A stretch of 64,000 nucleotides of DNA from Verrucomicrobiota bacterium. GTDB lineage: Bacteria > Verrucomicrobiota > Verrucomicrobiia > Limisphaerales > UBA9464. This document shows, piece by piece, positions 58,387 through 64,000 of the stretch. The position numbers and the translations under genes are program-made. Every line of letters starts with the position of its first letter. Within the stretch, counting starts at the first letter, position 1. The stretch spans positions 1 to 64,000 of the forward strand of contig VHCX01000011.1 of assembly GCA_016871615.1 (NCBI GenBank), written 5' to 3'. The notes below the pieces were generated by a model. The model worked only from the letters and a program-made list of their open reading frames with translations. It did not search any database and was not told where the DNA came from.

Positions 58387-59250
58387 TCACCGGGGAAGCG
58401 ACTCCAGGAAGGCGACCAGATCGCTGAGTTCCTGGAGGGTCAGCGTCTCGTTGTAGTCACCCATCCGCGACTGCCGGCCCTTGGCGACGAGGTCGCGTTG
58501 GAACCCGGGCTCGATGCGGTGCGACGGGTTGATGATCGAGTTCACCGGATCGATCCGGCTGGGCCGGCGTTGCTCGCCGCCGAGCACCACCGGCACGGCG
58601 GGTTGCGCATACGGGGCCTCGAACTCCTTCTCGTACCCCTTCACCACGTGGCAGCCCTGGCACCACATCCGGTTGAAGGCCGCCCGCCCCCGGTCGGCCT
58701 TGCCTTCCGGCAGGCGCAGCGTCCAGGTGGAACCGCTGTCGGTTGCCAGGATGGTGGGCCGGGAGCCGGGTGCCCGAACCTGATCGGCCGACCAGGCCGG
58801 GGATCCCACCGCGTCCCGTAGCACCAGCGACCGTTCGCCGACGCTGATGGCCCGGGCGATCACGACCGAGGCGCCGCCCATGGGGATCTTCGACCCCTCC
58901 ACGGCCACGGGGTCACGCGGTTGCAATTGCAGCTCCTGCCGTTCCAGGAACCAGCGGGGCCCGAGGTGCACGACGACCTTGTCCGCCCCCGACTGGACGA
59001 TGGCCTGAAGGCCCGGGGACGCGCCGCCGCCCGGGCGGAAGGACTCCAGCCGGACGACCCACCCGCGCAAGGTCACCAGCGAGTTGGTGTCGAACTGACG
59101 GACGTAGGGTGAGGTGGCCGACCAGCCGCCGGTGCCGGGCCAGCGGAACCGGTCCTGTGCCAGACCGGTCAGGGAGGCGGTTGCCAGGGCGAGGAGGAGC
59201 CCGAGGCCGAGACTGGGCCGTGGGCGGGGAAGGAATCGGGAGGTCTTCAT
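58387..59250 (-). CDS. Secreted single-CxxCH cytochrome c-like protein
   Basis: MKTSRFLPRPRPSLGLGLLLALATASLTGLAQD...RGRAAFNRMWCQGCHVVKG...MGDYNETLTLQELSDLVAFLESL. Confidence 0.8.
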   Translation of the reverse strand: MKTSRFLPRPRPSLGLGLLLALATASLTGLAQDRFRWPGTGGWSATSPYVRQFDTNSLVTLRGWVVRLESFRPGGGASPGLQAIVQSGADKVVVHLGPRWFLERQELQLQPRDPVAVEGSKIPMGGASVVIARAISVGERSLVLRDAVGSPAWSADQVRAPGSRPTILATDSGSTWTLRLPEGKADRGRAAFNRMWCQGCHVVKGYEKEFEAPYAQPAVPVVLGGEQRRPSRIDPVNSIINPSHRIEPGFQRDLVAKGRQSRMGDYNETLTLQELSDLVAFLESLPR

Positions 59251-59450
59251 GGTGGGGTTGGTTGCGGGCCCGTCGGGGCCGTGGGCGACCGATGGCTCCC
59301 GGGAATCGGCCAACCACACCTCCCTTGGCCTTCACGGCCCGCCCGTTGCCGTCCCGGGCGGGAAAATCCCCACTGGACGATCCCCGCCGCCGCCGACCCT
59401 CAAAAAACCTCCTTCGCGCCGCCGGCCCGATGCGGCATCGTCATCGGGCC

Positions 59451-60512
59451 ATGTCGCTCCAGGAACACCGCCAGGCCATCGACGCGTTGGACTCCGAGAT
59501 CGTGCGCCTGCTCAACGAGCGCACCCGCCATGTGCTGGAGATCGGGGCCATCAAGACCCGGCAGGGTCAGGAGATCTACGCGCCGCACCGCGAGCGGGCC
59601 GTCTTCCAGAAGGTCTTCCGGCACAACCAGGGCCCGATCACCCATGACGGCCTGCGCGCCATCTACCGCGAGATCATGTCCTGCGCGCTGTCGCTGGAGC
59701 GCAGCCTGACCATCGCCTACCTCGGGCCCGAGGCGACCTTCACGCACCAGGCCGCCCTGCGTCGCTTCGGCGCCTCGCTGGCCTACGCGCCGCAGCGGAC
59801 CATTTCCGACGTCTTCAACGAGGTGTCGCGCCAGAAGGCCGACTACGGTGTGGTGCCCGTCGAGAACTCCACGGAGGGCGTGGTCACCCACACCTTGGAC
59901 ATGTTCGTGGACAGCGACCTGAAGATCGTCTCGCAGATCGTGCTGAAGATTTCCCACTGCCTCGCCGCCAAGGGGCGCCGTGAAGACATCCGCAAGCTCT
60001 ACGTCCACCCGCAGACGCTGGCGCAGTGCCGGGGGTGGATCCAGCGCCACCTGCCCCAGGCCGAACTGGTCGAGACCAGCTCCAACGCCCGGTCGGCGGA
60101 GCTGGCCGCCCAGGAGAAGCATGCGGCGGCGATCACCGGCGAGCTGGCCGGGGACCGCTACCAGGTTCCCGTCCTCGAGCGCGACATCCATGACAACTCC
60201 GCCAACGCCACGCGTTTCCTAGTGCTGGGTCGGCAATGCGGCCCGAGTTCGGGGGCCGACCGCACCAGCCTGATGTTCAGCCTGCGCGACGAGGCCGGGG
60301 CGTTGCATCGGGCCCTGGCGCCGTTCCGCCGCTTCCGCATCAACATGACCAAGATCGAGTCGCGCCCCTCCAAGCGGAAGGCCTGGGAGTACTTCTTCTT
60401 CGCCGACATCGACGGCCACGCCGAGGACGCCAAGGTCGCCAAGGCCATCGAGATGCTGGGCCACCATTGCAGCTTCGTGAAGATCCTCGGCTCGTATCCG
60501 AACGGCGAATAG
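59451..60512 (+). CDS. pheA: Chorismate mutase / prephenate dehydratase
   Basis: LQEHRQAIDALDSEIVRLLNERTRHVLEIGAIK...IAYLGPEATFTHQAALRRFG...VVPVENSTEGVVTHTLDMF...ATRFLVLG...ALAPFRRFRINMTKIESRPSKRKAWEYFFFADIDGH; ends TAG. Confidence 0.95.
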   Translation: MSLQEHRQAIDALDSEIVRLLNERTRHVLEIGAIKTRQGQEIYAPHRERAVFQKVFRHNQGPITHDGLRAIYREIMSCALSLERSLTIAYLGPEATFTHQAALRRFGASLAYAPQRTISDVFNEVSRQKADYGVVPVENSTEGVVTHTLDMFVDSDLKIVSQIVLKISHCLAAKGRREDIRKLYVHPQTLAQCRGWIQRHLPQAELVETSSNARSAELAAQEKHAAAITGELAGDRYQVPVLERDIHDNSANATRFLVLGRQCGPSSGADRTSLMFSLRDEAGALHRALAPFRRFRINMTKIESRPSKRKAWEYFFFADIDGHAEDAKVAKAIEMLGHHCSFVKILGSYPNGE

Positions 60513-60592
60513 CGCCTCCCGGGCCAAGTCCGTCCTTTTGTCGGGCACCCGATCCGTGGCAATTCGACGGGGTGGAAACGTTGCCCAACGGA

Positions 60593-61795
60593 ATGCCGGT
60601 GGCCGGACAGCGGCTGCACCTCGAGATCACCGACCTCGCCTTCGGCGGAGAAGGGGTCGCCCGGGTCGACGACTTCGTCGTCTTCATCCCCTTCACGGCG
60701 CCGGGAGACGTGGTCGAGGCCAAGGTCACGGAGGTGAAGAAGAGCTTCGGCCGGGCCGAACTGGTGAAGATCCTCAAGCCCTCGCCCGAGCGGGTGGAGC
60801 CGAAGTGCACCTACTTCGGCGAATGCGGCGGCTGCCAGTACCAGCACCTCGACTACGCCGCGCAGCTCCGCTGGAAGCATCGGCAGATCGGTGAGCTCTT
60901 CCGGCGGGTCGGCGGATTCGATCCGTCGGTGGTCCAGCCGGTGATCCCGTGCCCGAACCCGTACCACTACCGCAACCGGATCCTCGTCCGCAGCCAGTGG
61001 AACAAGCCCGCCCAGAAGCTGAACCTGGGCTTCATGCGGACCGACTGCGGCCTGGTCTGCGACATCGAATCGTGCGCCATCGCCGAGCCGGTCCTCAACG
61101 AGGCCATCACCCGGTGGCGGCGCAATCCTCCCCCCAAGGGCGGCATCAAGACGGTCCTCCGCATGGAAGCGCCCGGCTGGGAGGTCCCGGAGCATTCCTT
61201 CTTCCAGAACAATTTCCTGCTGCTGCCAGAGCTGGTGCGGGTGGTGAAGGATCGCCTGCGCAGCCATGGAGCCCGGCACCTGGTGGACGCCTATTGCGGG
61301 GTGGGATTCTTCAGCATCGAGGCCGCCGACGCGGTGGAGAGCTTCGTGGGCGTCGAGTTGGACGTTCCGGCCATCCGGGCGGCCCGCCGGAACCAGGAGT
61401 CCCGGGGCATCCGGAACGGGTCGTATGTGTCCGGGGACACCGACCACATGCTCCCGAGCCTGCTGGCCCGCTGGGACCCGGCCCGCACGGCCGTGCTGCT
61501 CGACCCGCCCCGCGTCGGGTGCCGCCCCCCGAGCCTCGAGGTGCTGCGCCAGACCGGCCCCGGGCAGATCCTCTACGTCTCCTGTCATCCCGCGACCTTG
61601 GCCCGCGACCTGAAGATCCTCTGCGCCGGCGGTCGCTACCGGCTGGAGACGGTCCTGCCGCTCGATATGTTCCCCCAGACCCAGCATGTGGAATGCGTGG
61701 CCGACCTGCGCCTGGCCGGACCCCTTCACGATGCGGGAGCGACGGGCCCGACGCCGGGCCAAACGGTCCTGTCCCCGTCCCCGACGATCGGCTAG
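60593..61795 (+). CDS. TRAM-domain class I SAM-dependent RNA methyltransferase (RlmD/RumA-like)
   Basis: LEITDLAFGGEGVARVDDFVVFIPFTAPGDVVEAKVTEVKKSFGRAELVKIL; CTYFGECGGCQYQHLDYAAQLRWK; LLDPPRVGC...ILYVSCHPATLARDLKIL; ends TAG. Confidence 0.93.
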   Translation: MPVAGQRLHLEITDLAFGGEGVARVDDFVVFIPFTAPGDVVEAKVTEVKKSFGRAELVKILKPSPERVEPKCTYFGECGGCQYQHLDYAAQLRWKHRQIGELFRRVGGFDPSVVQPVIPCPNPYHYRNRILVRSQWNKPAQKLNLGFMRTDCGLVCDIESCAIAEPVLNEAITRWRRNPPPKGGIKTVLRMEAPGWEVPEHSFFQNNFLLLPELVRVVKDRLRSHGARHLVDAYCGVGFFSIEAADAVESFVGVELDVPAIRAARRNQESRGIRNGSYVSGDTDHMLPSLLARWDPARTAVLLDPPRVGCRPPSLEVLRQTGPGQILYVSCHPATLARDLKILCAGGRYRLETVLPLDMFPQTQHVECVADLRLAGPLHDAGATGPTPGQTVLSPSPTIG

Positions 61796-61806
61796 AGCTT
61801 GCGGCG

Positions 61807-63051
61807 ATGAGTTCCAAGACGGTGGACGATTTCCTGGACCGCGTGCGTCAGAGCGCCGCCGACGGGACGATGGTCCGGTTGAATCTCGGCGCCTCCATCC
61901 AGCCCGACGGCATCCGCAACGTGTTCATCCGGCCGGTCCGCCTGAAGGACGCCGCGATGCTTTCCTTCGTGTACCGGCACCCGACGCGCGATGTGACCAA
62001 GAACTTCGCGCAGGACGAGGCCGTGGACCTGTTGCGCGACCTGCTGGGCCAGCAGTTCCTCAACGCCTTCCTGTCGACCACCACCGGGACGGCCCAGCTC
62101 ACCTTCCGCAAGGGACGGCCCACCCGGATGCTCCTGGGCAAGCCCGAGGTGACCAAGGCGCCGGACCTGTCCCATGACCGGGCCAAGGAGCGGCCGGTGC
62201 CCGGGACCTCGGGCTGGCTGCGCGAGCTGGGAGTCACCGCGGCCGACGGCTCGGTCAAGGCCGGCATGGAATCGAAGTTCCGGCAGATCAACCGGTTCGT
62301 GGAAGTGCTGCAACCGCTGCTGGTCGCGGCCCAACTGGACCCCGCGGCCCCGCTGCACCTGGTCGACATGGGGTGCGGCAAGGCCTACCTGACCTTCGCG
62401 GCCTACGAGCACCTCTGCCGCACCCGGAGCGGTCCGGTCACGGCGACGGGGGTCGAGGTCCGGCCCGATCTCGTGTCGCAAGGCCGATCCACCGCGGGGC
62501 GATGCGGATTCGACCGCCTCAAGTTCGAGGCCGGGGACATCGCCTCGAGCCCGCTCGGGTCCGCTTCGGTGGTCGTGGCCCTTCACGCCTGCGACACGGC
62601 CACCGACGAGGCCCTGGCCAAGGGGGTCCGGGCCGGGGCCGCGCTGCTGCTGGTCTCGCCCTGCTGCCACCGCGAGGTGCGTCCGCAGTTGTCGGTGCCC
62701 GAGCCCCTGGCCGGTCCGCTGCGCCACGGCATCTTCCGCGAGCGGCACGCCGAGTTCGCCACCGATGCGTTGCGCGCCCTGCTGCTGGAGTGGGCCGGTT
62801 ACGAGACGCGGGTCTTCGAGTTCATCTCCACCGAGCACACCGGCAAGAACCTGATGATCGCCGCCGTCCGCCGGAAATCCCCGGTCGACACCGAGGCCCG
62901 CGCCCGGGCCGTCGCCGAGTTCGCCCGATTCCACGGCATCGTCCGGCAGCGCCTGGCCGAGCGGTTGGGCTTCGACCTGGTGCCTGCCGCGCCGGAGGCA
63001 AACGGCCAGTATGCGGTCCAGAATCCGGCCCGGAATCCGGGCACGCCATGA
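61807..63051 (+). CDS. SAM-dependent methyltransferase
   Basis: ESKFRQINRFVEVLQPLLV...LHLVDMGCGKAYLTFAAYEHL...VVVALHACDTATDEALAKGVRAGAALLLVSPCCHREV. Confidence 0.88.
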   Translation: MSSKTVDDFLDRVRQSAADGTMVRLNLGASIQPDGIRNVFIRPVRLKDAAMLSFVYRHPTRDVTKNFAQDEAVDLLRDLLGQQFLNAFLSTTTGTAQLTFRKGRPTRMLLGKPEVTKAPDLSHDRAKERPVPGTSGWLRELGVTAADGSVKAGMESKFRQINRFVEVLQPLLVAAQLDPAAPLHLVDMGCGKAYLTFAAYEHLCRTRSGPVTATGVEVRPDLVSQGRSTAGRCGFDRLKFEAGDIASSPLGSASVVVALHACDTATDEALAKGVRAGAALLLVSPCCHREVRPQLSVPEPLAGPLRHGIFRERHAEFATDALRALLLEWAGYETRVFEFISTEHTGKNLMIAAVRRKSPVDTEARARAVAEFARFHGIVRQRLAERLGFDLVPAAPEANGQYAVQNPARNPGTP

Positions 63052-64000
63052 CGTGGGACGAGGTGGACTGGGCCTCCCTGGACCGGCTGAGGGCCTTGTT
63101 CCTGCGCTCCGAGCCGGTGCGGGAACCCTACTGGCGCAGCCTGTCGGACCTCGCCAGCTACGACTTCACCTACGCCCAGCGCATCGCCTGGAAGTGGGGG
63201 GCCGCCTTGTCCGAGTTGCTGCGCCTGGGTTGGGCCCCTCCTGCGGGTCCACTGCTCGACTGGGGTTGCGGCAGCGGCGTGGCCTCGCGCTGCGTGGTCG
63301 ATGCCTTCGGTCCGGCGAATTTCGCGGAAGTGCGATTGCATGACCGGTCCGTCCCGGCCATGCAATTCGCCTCGGGCCGGACCCGGACCCGGTTCCCGGG
63401 TCTTCGCGCCGAGGCCGATCCTCTCGGCCAGGGGCCCTGCACCACGCTGGTGATCAGCCACGTGCTCAACGAGTTGCACCGCGACGACCTGCCGCGCCTG
63501 ATGGAGGCCCTGCGGGCGGCCCAATGCGTCCTGTGGCTCGAGCCCGGCACGCATGCCTGCAGTCGTGGCCTCATCACCCTGCGGGAACAGCTTCGCGGGC
63601 AGTTCCACATCGTCGCACCATGTCCGCATCGCCAGGCGTGCGGGCTCCAGGCGGCCGGCAGGGAATCCGACTGGTGCCACTTCTTCGCCAAGGCTCCGAC
63701 CGAGGCCTTCACGGACGGGGAGTGGGTCCAGTTCGGACGTCGCGCCGGCATCGACCTGCGCAGCCTGCCCTACAGTTGGCTGGTGCTCGACCGTCGCCCG
63801 GTGGCCGAGTGGTCCGCCGACCGGGCCCGGGTGATCGGTCTGCCCCAGTCCTTCAAGCCCTACACCCGCCTCGACGCCTGCCATTCCGGCGGGCCCGACG
63901 GGCCAGCCGCCGTGGATCGCCTGGAGATCCCCAAGCGGGCCGACCCGGAATGGCATAGACGCCTCCGGGAATCCCCGCCCCCTCCGGAGATACCGCGGCC
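63048..64000 (+). CDS. Rsm22/METTL17-like SAM-dependent methyltransferase, 3' end beyond window
   Basis: Translated from ATG 63048, open to window end: MTWDEVDWASLDRLRALFLRSEPVREPYWRSLSDLASYDFTYAQRIAWKWGAA...LLDWGCGSGVASR...LVISHVLNELHRDDL...WLEPGTHACSRGLITLREQL...APCPHRQACGLQAAGRESDWCHFFAKAP; ATGA overlap with the upstream gene. Confidence 0.82.
   Translation, partial: MTWDEVDWASLDRLRALFLRSEPVREPYWRSLSDLASYDFTYAQRIAWKWGAALSELLRLGWAPPAGPLLDWGCGSGVASRCVVDAFGPANFAEVRLHDRSVPAMQFASGRTRTRFPGLRAEADPLGQGPCTTLVISHVLNELHRDDLPRLMEALRAAQCVLWLEPGTHACSRGLITLREQLRGQFHIVAPCPHRQACGLQAAGRESDWCHFFAKAPTEAFTDGEWVQFGRRAGIDLRSLPYSWLVLDRRPVAEWSADRARVIGLPQSFKPYTRLDACHSGGPDGPAAVDRLEIPKRADPEWHRRLRESPPPPEIPR

Overview
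High-GC bacterial chromosomal window, densely packed with about 50 genes. The gene content points to a Verrucomicrobiota/PVC lineage: DUF1549/DUF1553 + DUF1501 pair, PVC-type haem-binding HEAT protein, DUF1080, CotH/lamin-tail protein, DUF3106, anti-sigma-VWA fusion, and several orphan prepilin-type '[24 protein letters not shown]' proteins. Taxonomy is inferred. Housekeeping genes include ffh, tmk, htpX, tig, nadE, pheA, class II fba, an RlmD/RumA-type RNA methyltransferase, a cysteine desulfurase and a livHMGF-type ABC cassette. No rRNA, tRNA, CRISPR array, prophage or transposase was recognised. The most unusual signal is a histidine kinase / HD-GYP response-regulator operon (46457..43228, minus strand). 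Each of the two adjacent genes carries exactly one in-frame TAG codon (46248..46250 and 43714..43716) with coding sequence continuing in the same frame. At least six ordinary genes in the window end in TAG, so genome-wide recoding is unlikely. The locus is either a paired nonsense decay/assembly artefact or a locus-specific readthrough case. Secondary leads: an ECF sigma factor coupled to a membrane anti-sigma/VWA fusion with a degraded MIDAS motif; G-rich tandem repeats in several tail-to-tail intergenic gaps; a three-methyltransferase operon ending in an Rsm22/METTL17-like gene; and short tandem repeats inside membrane/signal segments of two adjacent genes. All calls were made by reading the sequence and provided translations; no database search was run.
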